This document shows positions 16,372 through 25,653 of a stretch of 64,000 nucleotides of DNA, piece by piece; position 1 is the stretch's first letter, and each line of letters starts with the position of its first letter. This stretch comes from Lysinibacillus agricola (GTDB taxonomy: Bacteria; Bacillota; Bacilli; Bacillales_A; Planococcaceae). A model generated the notes under the pieces. That model made no database searches and was not told the origin of the DNA. It saw only the letters and a list, made by a program, of their open reading frames with translations. Location of the stretch: NCBI RefSeq assembly GCF_016638705.1, contig NZ_CP067341.1, forward strand, positions 3,785,501 through 3,849,500. The letters are read 5' to 3'. Made by a program: the position numbers and the translations under genes.

Positions 16372-16622
16372 GGCTCCTCACCATAACGTGGCGTTGATTT
16401 CCGTTCCGACTGGGCTTTGCCGCTGACGCTTCGCTTTCGCGCAGATAAAACATTGTTGCTGTCCCTTCGCTTTCGCACAGATAAAACATTGTTGCTTTCG
16501 CACAGAGCAAAGCTTCCTGGGGGCGTCCGATGAGCCCCAAGGAGTCGCCCAGTCTCCACTCCAATCAACTTATATACATGACATACGTTTTAACAAATGT
16601 CACCCCAACTTGTAGTGATGAG
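16372..16622 (+). repeat. Repeat family A, copy 3
   Basis: Left GGCTCCTCACCATAACGTGG, inner TTGATTTCCGTTCCGACTGG, about 2.5 array units including a GCCGCTGACG variant, the GGGGGCGTCCGATGAGCC block, inner right GCCCAGTCTCCACTCCAATC and outer right GTGATGAG. Lies between two minus-strand genes. Confidence 0.9.
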
Positions 16623-16627
16623 TTAAA

Positions 16628-17185
16628 CTATATTAATTTTGTTTTATTAATAATCCCGTCCGTGTGATAAGCTATATAACCGTTAATAATGCGAATAGTT
16701 TCTTGTGGATCTGCGTTAAATAGTACTTTTGATTCCTCTGGAGTTGAGACAAGTACCGTTAATAAATCTATGCGCATTGAGTGTCCAGCAGAGCTATAAG
16801 CATAATCGTATATTATATCTTCCTCTGTCATGCCTTCTGCCTCATACTGCTTGTGGAACAATTCTTTAGCAGCATCCATTTGGTCCGCGACCTGTTGACG
16901 AACTCGCATTTGATGCATCAAAAGCTCTTCTTCAAGTGCAACGGGCTTTAACCACTCTTTCTTTTCGAGCATTTTCAAAAATTCTTTTTCCCAAGCTTGC
17001 TCATTTTCAGTAAAATACAGCATATTCATCATTAACATATCCCAAAAGTCAATTTGAGATTGTGCTGATTTACGCTGTATCGCGATTGTCTCTTTAAAGT
17101 GCTCCTCAATCTTCGTAATATTCATATTGCGCACTAAATGATTACATACATTTTCAATAAATTTATTTACCACTTCTTGTGCCAT
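16628..17185 (-). CDS. Uncharacterised helical protein
   Basis: 185 residues from the ATG at 17185 (a TTG directly before it is less likely). Soluble, charged and almost all helical, with a methionine-rich stretch (FWDMLMMNMLYF) and long amphipathic helices (LLMHQMRVRQQVADQMDAAK). Overall character recalls the ligand-binding part of TetR-type proteins, but there is no helix-turn-helix. No family recognised. Its stop lies six bases beyond a family A repeat, so the repeat forms its 3' region. Confidence 0.75.
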   Translation of the reverse strand: MAQEVVNKFIENVCNHLVRNMNITKIEEHFKETIAIQRKSAQSQIDFWDMLMMNMLYFTENEQAWEKEFLKMLEKKEWLKPVALEEELLMHQMRVRQQVADQMDAAKELFHKQYEAEGMTEEDIIYDYAYSSAGHSMRIDLLTVLVSTPEESKVLFNADPQETIRIINGYIAYHTDGIINKTKLI

Positions 17186-17324
17186 CAAAAAACCCGTCCT
17201 TTATATCACAAATCATTTCCCCACTATCATACCATGATTGTAGAATATAAAGAAACGGGCATCGTATAGGCCTTCTTTGTAGGAAGTTGAAATAACTAAT
17301 GATAAATTCTTTACATAGCTTCAT

Positions 17325-17362
17325 ACTACAACAGCCTCGTCATATGATGAGGCTGTTGTAGT
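17325..17362 (-). terminator. Terminator of the EAL-domain gene
   Basis: 14-bp stem ACTACAACAGCCTC (17325-17338) / GAGGCTGTTGTAGT (17349-17362), just after the stop codon of the minus-strand gene. Confidence 0.85.
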
Positions 17363-17368
17363 GTCACT

Positions 17369-19546
17369 TTATACTTCAAATGCAGTAATTGAATCTAAAA
17401 TACTCTTTGCATCCTTATGTAGCATTTGATAGTTTTCTTGTAATATATTTGGAGGTATCGGTTTACTGAATAGGAAGCCTTGTACAGTGTCACATTTGCT
17501 TGCTACTAGATATGATAACTGGTCTATCTCTTCTATTCCTTCTGCAACTACCTTTAACCGTAGATGCTTTGCCATAGAGAGAATCATGTCTACTAATGCC
17601 TTGTCTGTGGAATCCGATTGTATTTTTTGAACAAAAGATCGATCAATTTTTAAACAATCAATTGGGAAATCCTTTAAATAAGATAATGACGAATAGCCTG
17701 TCCCAAAATCATCTACTGCGATTGTAACCCCAAGTACCTTCAATTGGTGTAAAATCGTTGTCATATGATCGATATTGATGGTCATACTTTCTGTTATCTC
17801 TAGCTGCAAATATTGTGGATCTAATTGTGTTTTCTCAAGAACATTATGAATCATTTCAACTAAATTTTGCTGAAAAAGTTGGCCTAATGACAGATTGACC
17901 GCTACTTTAATCGGTGGTAATCCTGCAGCTTCCCAACCCTTTACTTGTTTACAGGCTGTTTCTAGCACCCATTGTCCTATAGGAATAATTAATCCCGATT
18001 CCTCAGCAATTGGAATGAAGACTCCCGGCGAAATCCAACCCTTTTTTGGATGCTGCCATCTGACTAAAGCCTCTACTGACCTAATTTGGCCCGATTGTAA
18101 ATCAAGTTGCGGTTGATATTCTAAAAAAAGCTCTTGATTGACTAATGCATCGTGTAAATCATTTTCTAATAAAAGTCGTTCAGTCGTTCCGCTAGATATT
18201 GAAGACTCATAAAAACGTATACGCGTTGGTATTTTATGTGCTTCATGCATAGCATATAATGCAAATCTAACAAGTTCCTCTTCCCTATTAGAATCCGTTG
18301 GAAATAAAGCAATCCCAATATTTAATTGACTATTAAGTGAAAAATGTTGTATTTGGAATGATTCTTCCATGACAAATTGAAGCTGTTGACTTAGCTTGGT
18401 TAGTTGATCTGTATTATTCACCTCATCAATAAAAACGACGAAATAATCTTCTCTCAGTAAGCATAGTAGATACTCCTCTGGTAAAACATTTTTCAGCCTT
18501 TGCGCTATTAGATTTATCATTTGGTCCGCATATGTACTGCCTAAAGATGCTTTAATAGCCGAAATTCTTTCTATACCGATAGCAAGAATTGCCTTTTGTG
18601 ATTTCGATATGTATAAATCTCTTTTTAATGATTCCATCAAAAAACGTTCATTTGGTAAATTCGTAATCTCATTATGATATGCCATATAATGCATCTTTTC
18701 ACGAGATTTCTCTAAATGCTCTTGTGTATCAACTAACTGCTGAAAAGGTTTTTCAATAGAAGAAAAATAAATTGCTCTAAATAAAAGGTAAAATGCACTT
18801 AACTGAAAAATATGTCCAATAAAATTTTTAATATCATAGACATCTCGATAAATGGTAAATAGATAATCACTCATAATTAAATAAATCGCACTACCAAACA
18901 ATAAAAATGCAGTTTTAGGTGCTTTTTCAAAATTTTTAAGCAACAGGACCATAATAAACAAATGCATCGCTACAGCTATATATTGCAAAGTATTTTTTAA
19001 AATAGTAGGGCCTTCACCTTCTATCATAATTGGTGGCAATATAGGCGTTGGAGCATAGATGACGACAAAACAACCTATGATTATTACAAACGGCAAACTA
19101 TAAATAAACCAACGATAATTTGATTTGAGTTCCTTTTCCCTTATAAAAAAAATGATGAGAAAACCAATCGATAATAGTGATCGACTAAGCATGTAAAACC
19201 ATGTTGATGCATACGGCGTACTCTCAATAATGAAAAATGGCATTCCTTTATAGGAGAGTGCATGAGCCATTTCTAATAAGCTAATGGTTAAAAATAAAGC
19301 CCCTGTATAGAGAACTCTATTAGATAAAATATAGGGCGTAATTAACCATGCCTGAATAGAAATCGACATTGTCACTACAGTAATAAGCATTTCCATCATT
19401 AAATGAATTGTTACATAATTGTTCTCTCCAAATATCCCGTAAAATTTATCACTACCCAAACCAATTACGATTAATAAAATCATTGATAATAGGATGAATT
19501 GAATGCTCTGCTTCACAAATGAAAAATCCTCATTAAATTTCCACAT
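17369..19546 (-). CDS. Membrane MASE3-GGDEF(degenerate)-EAL cyclic-di-GMP phosphodiesterase
   Basis: About 725 residues. Residues 1-265 hold seven to eight membrane helices resembling the MASE3 sensor. A GGDEF domain follows (about 295-455), but its signature is REDYF instead of GGDEF, so it should not make c-di-GMP and may only bind nucleotide. The C-terminal EAL domain (about 465-720) keeps EALVRW, an ESMT motif, DDFGTGYSSL and DCLKIDRSF, so hydrolysis of c-di-GMP is expected. Start: AAGGGGAG lies five bases before the ATG at 19546; a preceding ATG (19549) and a TTG (19570) are also in frame. It stands alone. Confidence 0.92.
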   Translation of the reverse strand: MWKFNEDFSFVKQSIQFILLSMILLIVIGLGSDKFYGIFGENNYVTIHLMMEMLITVVTMSISIQAWLITPYILSNRVLYTGALFLTISLLEMAHALSYKGMPFFIIESTPYASTWFYMLSRSLLSIGFLIIFFIREKELKSNYRWFIYSLPFVIIIGCFVVIYAPTPILPPIMIEGEGPTILKNTLQYIAVAMHLFIMVLLLKNFEKAPKTAFLLFGSAIYLIMSDYLFTIYRDVYDIKNFIGHIFQLSAFYLLFRAIYFSSIEKPFQQLVDTQEHLEKSREKMHYMAYHNEITNLPNERFLMESLKRDLYISKSQKAILAIGIERISAIKASLGSTYADQMINLIAQRLKNVLPEEYLLCLLREDYFVVFIDEVNNTDQLTKLSQQLQFVMEESFQIQHFSLNSQLNIGIALFPTDSNREEELVRFALYAMHEAHKIPTRIRFYESSISSGTTERLLLENDLHDALVNQELFLEYQPQLDLQSGQIRSVEALVRWQHPKKGWISPGVFIPIAEESGLIIPIGQWVLETACKQVKGWEAAGLPPIKVAVNLSLGQLFQQNLVEMIHNVLEKTQLDPQYLQLEITESMTINIDHMTTILHQLKVLGVTIAVDDFGTGYSSLSYLKDFPIDCLKIDRSFVQKIQSDSTDKALVDMILSMAKHLRLKVVAEGIEEIDQLSYLVASKCDTVQGFLFSKPIPPNILQENYQMLHKDAKSILDSITAFEV

Positions 19547-19848
19547 CATAACTCCCCTTCTTAATCTCAAATAATTTCAAACTTAGGATAATTATACTAC
19601 AAAATTATCACGAAGTATCGACTTTTCAACTAAAAAAAGAGTAAAAATTAGGACTAAATATTAAAAAAATTTATCATTTTGGTTTTCTTCATCCTCCTCG
19701 AATTAGTTTTCACCAATTGGGTTTTTACGGACAGTTAAATTTTACACCTTACTTCTTTGTTTTTGTTGAAATGTTGAGATGGGAATCTTACTGCCCGTTA
19801 ATGCAGGATAATCAGTATCACTGCAAAAAACGCTAAATAAAGATAAAA
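19547..19848. other. Intergenic region upstream of the EAL gene
   Basis: 300 AT-rich bases, no open frame of note. A short motif TACTGCCCGTTAATGCAGGATAA (19789-19811, split: TACTGCCCGTTA + ATGCAGGATAA) resembles the complement of the sequence at 25488-25509 before serC. Otherwise nothing seen. Confidence 0.4.
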
Positions 19849-19876
19849 AAGATGCCTCAGCTTTAGAGACATCTTC
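19849..19876 (-). terminator. Terminator of the TPR gene
   Basis: AAGATG-CTC pairs with GAG-CATCTT around a short loop, immediately downstream of the stop codon on the minus strand. Confidence 0.7.
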
Positions 19877-19882
19877 TATCTA

Positions 19883-20584
19883 CTATGAAAATACATAGCT
19901 ATCCATATTATCTATTGTATTTTGGATAGCCTCTTTTAATGATCGCTGATGCTCGCCACAAACAGCCAGCGCCTCCTCTAATGTTATCGCTGCATTTGCC
20001 ATAAACGGTGCCATCTGTAAATCCTTCGCTAATTGAATAAGGACAAGCGCTTTATTCCATTTCCATCGTGCATTTTTTGCATCTAAATAAATAGCTTGCT
20101 CCAAATAGCCAAGGGCATCGAATGGCATCCACCCAAAGCGATGCATCGTTTGACCTGTGATCCCCCAATATAAAGCTTTATTTGGGTTTTCTTTTACTGC
20201 TTGTTTAAAACAATGGACACTCTCATTGTAATGATGTGCAAACAAAAACAATTCACCCTGTGTAAAAAATGATTGTGCCTTTTCATTTGGCGTACCTGTT
20301 TTCGCTATATCCTCTAGTTCTTTAATACGCTTAGAAAACTCTTCTTCATCTTTTATCGCACGAATTTCGACGACGGCATCTGATTCAGGATAGCTTTCAT
20401 CTGCTCGTTCTGTATGCTGACTTTCCACAGACAGCCTAGGCTTTGGATAGCTAGAAAAATCATACTCTTCCAATAATTTAATATATTTATCAGCTAACGC
20501 TTTCTCTTTTTCATCTGTAACTTGCTTAGCCATCTCATAGCATTTCATTAACTCTCCGTTATAAAAATAATCATCCATAGTCAT
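19883..20584 (-). CDS. TPR-repeat protein
   Basis: 233 residues, soluble, no signal peptide. An acidic variable linker (about residues 45-85) is followed by tandem helix pairs typical of tetratricopeptide repeats: AQSFFTQGELFLFAHHYNES..CFKQAVKENP, ALYWGITGQTMHRFG, ALGYLEQAIYLDAKNARW. GGAGG lies eight bases before the ATG. TPR proteins mediate protein contacts; the partner is not evident. The thioredoxin-like gene lies about 100 bases upstream on the same strand, so they may be linked. Confidence 0.8.
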   Translation of the reverse strand: MTMDDYFYNGELMKCYEMAKQVTDEKEKALADKYIKLLEEYDFSSYPKPRLSVESQHTERADESYPESDAVVEIRAIKDEEEFSKRIKELEDIAKTGTPNEKAQSFFTQGELFLFAHHYNESVHCFKQAVKENPNKALYWGITGQTMHRFGWMPFDALGYLEQAIYLDAKNARWKWNKALVLIQLAKDLQMAPFMANAAITLEEALAVCGEHQRSLKEAIQNTIDNMDSYVFS

Positions 20585-20685
20585 TCAATATTCCTCCAAT
20601 ATACAGCACCTCAGTATATTTAGTATACACTACAAAAATCAAAAAAGACTGATCAAAATAACTTTTGATACAGTCTCAGCTTTTC

Positions 20686-21165
20686 TTATTTTTTTAATAC
20701 TATTGTATTTAAAAATGCACGTAAATCTTTTTCTGCTAATGCACCTTCAAAACGGGTAACCTCTTTGCCACCTTCGAAGCGAATAAATGTTGGTGTCGCA
20801 TTAATTTTGTATTTATCCCATAAATCATTGTATTCATAAACATTTAGTTGGGCAATATCAACACCAAGCTCATCAGCAATTGGCATTAACTTAGGTGTAA
20901 AAGCTTGGCAGTGCACGCAAGTTGGACTGAAGAAATAAGCATTTACATCTTCACCGGCTTCCAATTTTTTTTCGAGCTCATCAGGAAGCATAATGTTTTG
21001 ATAATTTTTGTCATCCAATTGATCAATTGTTTCTTGTTTTAGTTCTTTGTCGCCATAAGGATTATTTGCACTTGCTAACTTACTTTTGTTCGATACATTT
21101 GTTAGCACAATAATTGCTGCAAATAGCAAAACAATAACTGAGCCAATAATTAGTAGTTTTTTCAC
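20686..21165 (-). CDS. Membrane-anchored thioredoxin-like protein
   Basis: 159 residues. One N-terminal membrane helix (LLIIGSVIVLLFAAIIVL), a linker, then a thioredoxin fold with active site CVHC (Cys83, Cys86) in FFSPTCVHCQAF and the cis-proline loop INATPTFIRF. The fold should lie outside the membrane and act in thiol-disulfide exchange of secreted proteins, like Bdb- or ResA/TlpA-type enzymes. The frame extends to a GTG at 21189, but AAGGAGG lies inside that extension, 11 bases before the GTG at 21165, which I take as the start. Confidence 0.88.
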   Translation of the reverse strand: MKKLLIIGSVIVLLFAAIIVLTNVSNKSKLASANNPYGDKELKQETIDQLDDKNYQNIMLPDELEKKLEAGEDVNAYFFSPTCVHCQAFTPKLMPIADELGVDIAQLNVYEYNDLWDKYKINATPTFIRFEGGKEVTRFEGALAEKDLRAFLNTIVLKK

Positions 21166-21357
21166 GAGAATATGTTCCTCCTTTTTCACACTAAAAAACC
21201 CTAGTTTCAGTGTATTCGCGATTGATTATAAAGTGTTTTTAAATCCTAGTAAACTAATTTGTCTTTAAAAATAAGTATTTCTATAATTCAAACATAATTT
21301 GGCCCAATTTTGGGAACATACATATATAATGCTCAATACGAATGTGGAGTGGTTAAT

Positions 21358-23670
21358 ATGAAACACACTATCCGAAATGTTTTTCAAATTTATAAAAGTG
21401 ATATCCATAATATTTTAACAAACTGGGTAGTTGCTGTCATTATTGGTGGGCTAATTTTTCTACCTTCTCTTTATGCGTGGCTCAATATTTATGCCTCTAT
21501 GGATCCCTATGCCCACACAGCCAACATGAAAATTGCTATTGTCAATGAAGACACAGGAACGAATGTCAGGGGTGAGGATATAAATGTTGGTAACGAGGTA
21601 GTAGACAATTTAGGTGCCAATCAAAACTTTACTTGGGAATTTACATCTCATGAAAAAGCGATTGATTATTTAAAAAACGGTGACTATTTTGCGGTTATTG
21701 TTGTCCCTAGTGATTTTTCTCAAAAACTAACCTCCATACTGTCAAATCAGCCTACTAAAGCGCATATCGATTATTATGTAAATGAAAAAATAAATCCAAT
21801 TGCACCCAAAATTACAAGTAAAGGTGCTAGTGTTTTGACTCAGCAAGTTTCTAGTGAATTTATCTCAACTGTCAATGGAACACTTTTCTCTATTTTTAAT
21901 ACGATCGGTGTTGAGATGGAACGAGAAATTCCAGACTTTAGGAAGTTTGAAAATTATATTTTTACGATTGAACAGCATCTTCCGGATATCGAAACATTTT
22001 TAGCGAAAACTGCTAAAGATGGGAAAGAAGCCGAGACATTACTGAACCATACAATTACCCAAATTCCTGAGGTTGAAAAATTAACAAATGATGGTCTAAC
22101 CACTATTCAGAAAGGTTTAACATTGATTAATGAAGCAGATACATTGTTCAACCAACTATCCCCTATCATTAAAAAGGATTTAACAGCTGTACAAAATATT
22201 ACTCAACGATTTACAGAGCTATTAGGGAAGCTACAAAATGCTAATGTGGATACAGCTACCATTGCTCAAACAAAGGATACGATTAAGAAACAGCTGGATG
22301 CATCTCGCGAGAAAGTAAATAATAGCATCCAAACACTTGAAGCACTACAAAACTTAACACAAGCTGATGCTTCGTCTCGTAAACAGCTAGAAAACAAGCT
22401 GCAAACTATCCTGACGGCGCTACAACAAAGCAATGCTGAAGATGTTAAGACTTTGCTAAGTAATAAGAAAATTCTTGAACAACTTGAAGCAATACGTGGA
22501 GATTTACAAGCAAATCCTAGTTTAACTGATTATTCTTTAAGCTCGCTAACAGCATTAAATCAGCTAAATACTTTGCTAACTGACGTCTCAACTAAAGTAC
22601 AGCAGTTAAATAACATGGATAGTGAAACGATAAAAAAAGATCTCGCTGATGTTCAAAGTGTTGCACAAAATGCTTCTAACAATCTGAATCAATTCCTTAC
22701 TCATTATAACGATAATCTAGAACCACAAATTCATACGACCTTGTCTTCTGCCAAAAATACATTAACAAATGCATCATCTATGTTAACGAATGTGAAAAAT
22801 TTTCTTCCTCAAGCAACAGATCGTTTAACAAATGCCAAAAATACGTTAGCAACAGCTAATAAGACACTTAATACAGTACAATCAGATTTCCCTACCCTAA
22901 GTACAAAAATTAAGGATCTTGCAGATAAGCTGAGAACATTAGAAAGTGAAGCAGATATTTCCGAAATCGTTCAATTATTGAAAAATGACGTTAATGCTGA
23001 GCGAGATTTCTTTGAGGAGCCTATTAAGCTTGAAGAACATAGAATGTTTCCGATTGCTAATTATGGAACAGGGATGACACCGTTTTACACTGTGCTTTCC
23101 ATATGGGTTGGTTGTTTATTATTAATTTCACTTTTATCTGTAGATATTCACGATAATAATCAATACAGCATTCGCCAAATATACTTTGGACGTTTATTAA
23201 CATTTGCAACTTTTTCATTTATACAAACACTCATTATTACAATAGGAGATATTGTTCTTTTAGATGGATCAATTAGTGCTCCTTATTACTTTATACCATT
23301 TGGGCTATTTATTAGCCTAGTGTTTATTACGGTTGTCTATACACTGGTATCGGTGTTTGGAAATGTTGGGAAAGCCTTAGCCATTGTCATGTTAGTGCTA
23401 CAAATTGCAGGTTCTGGTGGCACATACCCGGTAGAATTACTACCTAAGTTCTTCCAAATAATAAATCCATTTTTACCTTTTACTTATGCAATTGAAATGA
23501 TGCGAGAGGCAGTTGGTGGTATTATTTGGACAAAGGTTTGGGGTGATCTCGCCTTTTTATCTTGCTTCTGGCTCATTTTTATTCTATTTGGTTTCTTCTT
23601 GAAAAAATTACTAAGTGAGAAAATGGAACTTTTAATGAACAAAACGCGTGGATTAGATATATTTCATTGA
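21358..23670 (+). CDS. YhgE/Pip-family membrane protein
   Basis: 770 residues. One N-terminal helix (VVAVIIGGLIFLPSLYAWLN), the characteristic WLNIYASMDPY and IAIVNEDTG segments, a long extracellular coiled coil (about 200-560, rich in Asn, Leu and Thr), then about five C-terminal helices of the ABC-2 transporter type. The family includes phage infection protein Pip of Lactococcus and YhgE of Bacillus; in some Gram-positives relatives are tied to type VII secretion. The frame extends upstream to 21310, but the ATG at 21358 with GTGGAG before it is the proper start. Confidence 0.9.
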   Translation: MKHTIRNVFQIYKSDIHNILTNWVVAVIIGGLIFLPSLYAWLNIYASMDPYAHTANMKIAIVNEDTGTNVRGEDINVGNEVVDNLGANQNFTWEFTSHEKAIDYLKNGDYFAVIVVPSDFSQKLTSILSNQPTKAHIDYYVNEKINPIAPKITSKGASVLTQQVSSEFISTVNGTLFSIFNTIGVEMEREIPDFRKFENYIFTIEQHLPDIETFLAKTAKDGKEAETLLNHTITQIPEVEKLTNDGLTTIQKGLTLINEADTLFNQLSPIIKKDLTAVQNITQRFTELLGKLQNANVDTATIAQTKDTIKKQLDASREKVNNSIQTLEALQNLTQADASSRKQLENKLQTILTALQQSNAEDVKTLLSNKKILEQLEAIRGDLQANPSLTDYSLSSLTALNQLNTLLTDVSTKVQQLNNMDSETIKKDLADVQSVAQNASNNLNQFLTHYNDNLEPQIHTTLSSAKNTLTNASSMLTNVKNFLPQATDRLTNAKNTLATANKTLNTVQSDFPTLSTKIKDLADKLRTLESEADISEIVQLLKNDVNAERDFFEEPIKLEEHRMFPIANYGTGMTPFYTVLSIWVGCLLLISLLSVDIHDNNQYSIRQIYFGRLLTFATFSFIQTLIITIGDIVLLDGSISAPYYFIPFGLFISLVFITVVYTLVSVFGNVGKALAIVMLVLQIAGSGGTYPVELLPKFFQIINPFLPFTYAIEMMREAVGGIIWTKVWGDLAFLSCFWLIFILFGFFLKKLLSEKMELLMNKTRGLDIFH

Positions 23671-23747
23671 TTTTCACATGCGCTTCCTGTAAATGTTTAA
23701 GCGAACGATGTTATAATGGAAGTATTGTAAACATGTAGGAGGCGCAT

Positions 23748-24260
23748 TTGTTGAAAAAACTTCTATCTATTTTTGTTTTGTCTTTATTAGTGTTAAGTGC
23801 TTGTGGTGTAGATAAACAGGTTGTTGAAAAAAATCCGAATGAAGGACAAAAAGAAGCTTCACATGAAGGACATGCACATGCTTCTGGAGATATTCAGGAG
23901 GAAACTACATCTGCTGATGTTCTTCCATCCTTTTTAGATAATCAAACAGAAAATATTCGCTTAGTGTATCAAATTGCTGGTCAATCTACAGAAATTCTTG
24001 AGTGGATGCCATGCTATTGTGGATGTGGCGAATCAGCTGGACATAAAAGCAATTTAAACTGCTTTATTGAGGAAAAGCGTGAGGATGGAACCATTGTCTG
24101 GGATGATCACGGTACTCGTTGTCTCGTTTGCCTAGAAATCGCTGTACAGTCTGCAAAAATGCATAAAGATGGCATGAGCCTCAAAGAAATTCGTCAAGCA
24201 ATTGATGACACGTATAAAGAAGGCTACGCAAAACCAACACCGACTGACATGCCTGCTTAA
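23748..24260 (+). CDS. PCYCGC-motif lipoprotein
   Basis: 170 residues. Lipobox LSACG (Cys19), then a His-rich linker (HEGHAHAS), then a domain with PCYCGCG (Cys89, Cys91, Cys93), a further Cys105 and CLVC (Cys125, Cys128). The cluster of six cysteines with histidines suggests metal or heme-related chemistry; the PCYCGC family is described in Bacilli without a firm role. Start at a TTG five bases after GGAGG. The YhgE-type gene ends 77 bases upstream. A family C repeat begins right after the stop codon. Confidence 0.88.
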   Translation: MLKKLLSIFVLSLLVLSACGVDKQVVEKNPNEGQKEASHEGHAHASGDIQEETTSADVLPSFLDNQTENIRLVYQIAGQSTEILEWMPCYCGCGESAGHKSNLNCFIEEKREDGTIVWDDHGTRCLVCLEIAVQSAKMHKDGMSLKEIRQAIDDTYKEGYAKPTPTDMPA

Positions 24261-24263
24261 TAA

Positions 24264-24390
24264 ACAAATGCGCTAAAGCGCTCGTTTACATCCGACAAGC
24301 GCTGGAGAGCCCGAAGCAAAAGTAAACGCTCCACCACTTTTGCCCGAGGGATCGAAGCGACCTCGAGGATGTAGCACTTTAGCCTAGACG
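24264..24390 (+). repeat. Repeat family C, copy 1 (3' UTR element)
   Basis: ACAAATGCGCTAAAGCGCTC at the left and GATGTAGCACTTTAGCCTAG at the right are partly complementary, so the ~127-base element can fold on itself. It begins three bases after the stop codon of the PCYCGC gene. The second copy is at 37455-37583. Confidence 0.85.
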
Positions 24391-24444
24391 CCGACTATGC
24401 TCTAGGTTTTACACATGCAAAAAATCTATAGTTTCCTTAATAGC

Positions 24445-24474
24445 AAAAAACTCATCGTTATGATGAGTTTTTTT
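24445..24474 (-). terminator. Bidirectional terminator before the isochorismatase-like gene end
   Basis: AAAAAACTCATC (24445-24456) pairs with GATGAGTTTTTT (24462-24473) with a five-base loop; A and T runs on both sides. Confidence 0.9.
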
Positions 24475-24476
24475 GG

Positions 24477-25013
24477 TTATTTAACAAGCTGTAACACCGT
24501 TTTAAAATGTGGATGATCTGCATGTTGTAGTAGCTCGTATAAAATCATCTCTGTGCTTGTTGGTAAAATTCCAAGTGCCTTCATCTTCTCAAGCCCAATC
24601 TCTTTATTGGCCTTTGTACGAGACGACACGGCATCAACAACAACTTCGACCTCAAGTCCTTGCTCTTTTAGCTGTCGCGCTGTTTGGTAGACACAAATAT
24701 GTGTTTCGATACCTGTTACGATAAATTGAGTACGACCACTCGCTTTCAATGCATCAACAAACTCTTGCTCCTGGCAAGCACTAAATGCCATTTTAGCAAT
24801 AGCTTGCCCTTGAAGATGCTGAGCAATATCTAACGCAGTCCCACCTAAACGATTAGGATTTTGTTCAAGCCATAAAATGGGTATCTCCAATGCTTGCATA
24901 GCTTGTACCAGCTTTGCCACATTTTCAATCACCGCTTCACTTTCATCAACAATTGTCGCTAACTTGCCTTGTACATCGACGACAACTAAACACGCTTCTT
25001 CTGTTGTAAACAT
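24477..25013 (-). CDS. Isochorismatase-family cysteine hydrolase
   Basis: 178 residues. The catalytic triad of the family can be placed: Asp13 (VVDVQGKL), Lys74 (AIAKMAFSA) and Cys107 (GIETHICVYQTA). The fold hydrolyses amides or vinyl ethers; members include nicotinamidase, YcaC-like proteins and isochorismatase. The length and THICVYQT signature are closest to YcaC-type hydrolases of unknown substrate. AAGGGGTG precedes the ATG. Monocistronic. Confidence 0.9.
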   Translation of the reverse strand: MFTTEEACLVVVDVQGKLATIVDESEAVIENVAKLVQAMQALEIPILWLEQNPNRLGGTALDIAQHLQGQAIAKMAFSACQEQEFVDALKASGRTQFIVTGIETHICVYQTARQLKEQGLEVEVVVDAVSSRTKANKEIGLEKMKALGILPTSTEMILYELLQHADHPHFKTVLQLVK

Positions 25014-25653
25014 TCAAAACACCCCTTATATCCATATTCACCATTCATTATACCGAAAGTTCTTAGTTTATGTGGAAGGTTAGACATATTTCGTCCATTT
25101 TAATACCTTTTTGTTTTCGTTCAAAGTTTTTTCGTTTAGAAACATATAACCATTAATCAATGCCCTTAATGAGCCCAGACTACATCCGCGGAATGTGTCC
25201 TTCCCTAGAGGAATGTGCAGGTAAGTACATATTTGGGTAGTAGCCATTCCACATAAACAAACACGAACATTTTATAATTCAACTGATTATGGAATATGTA
25301 AATCACGAAATATTAACTCATATATCCATTCTATGTTTCGATTCGTTCGTATTTAAACCTCAAAAGCTATTATAAATTTAACTCAATTGTGTACATTTTG
25401 TTGCGAGCCTGTCATTATTCTGCTCGAATAGTGAGAATTTTATTTTTTCTCTTGAAAATTGAGTTATAATCCAGTAAAGTGCTTTTATCCCGCTTTAACG
25501 GTCAGTATTGTGCTCAATCTATAAATGCAAAAAGTTTGCTAGATGATTTTGAACTTGCCGTAAAAGCCTGATAGATTCATCAACCAATTAGTAGGAACTA
25601 AAAAACTATGAATAAGGTTTAACCTTATAAAACCAAACAAGGAGTGTACCACT
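25014..25653. other. 640-base region between divergent hydrolase and serC genes
   Basis: No credible open frame. TTGAGTTATAATCC (25464-25477) contains a -10-like TATAAT, and the downstream 175 bases would be a long serC leader. CCCGCTTTAACGGTCAGTA (25491-25509) resembles a motif near 19.79 kb in the opposite orientation. No riboswitch or T-box motif was recognised. Confidence 0.4.

Noticed and set aside
25014..25653. Riboswitch or T-box before serC
   Set aside because: No T-box sequence or recognisable aptamer core seen in the leader; only length is suggestive.
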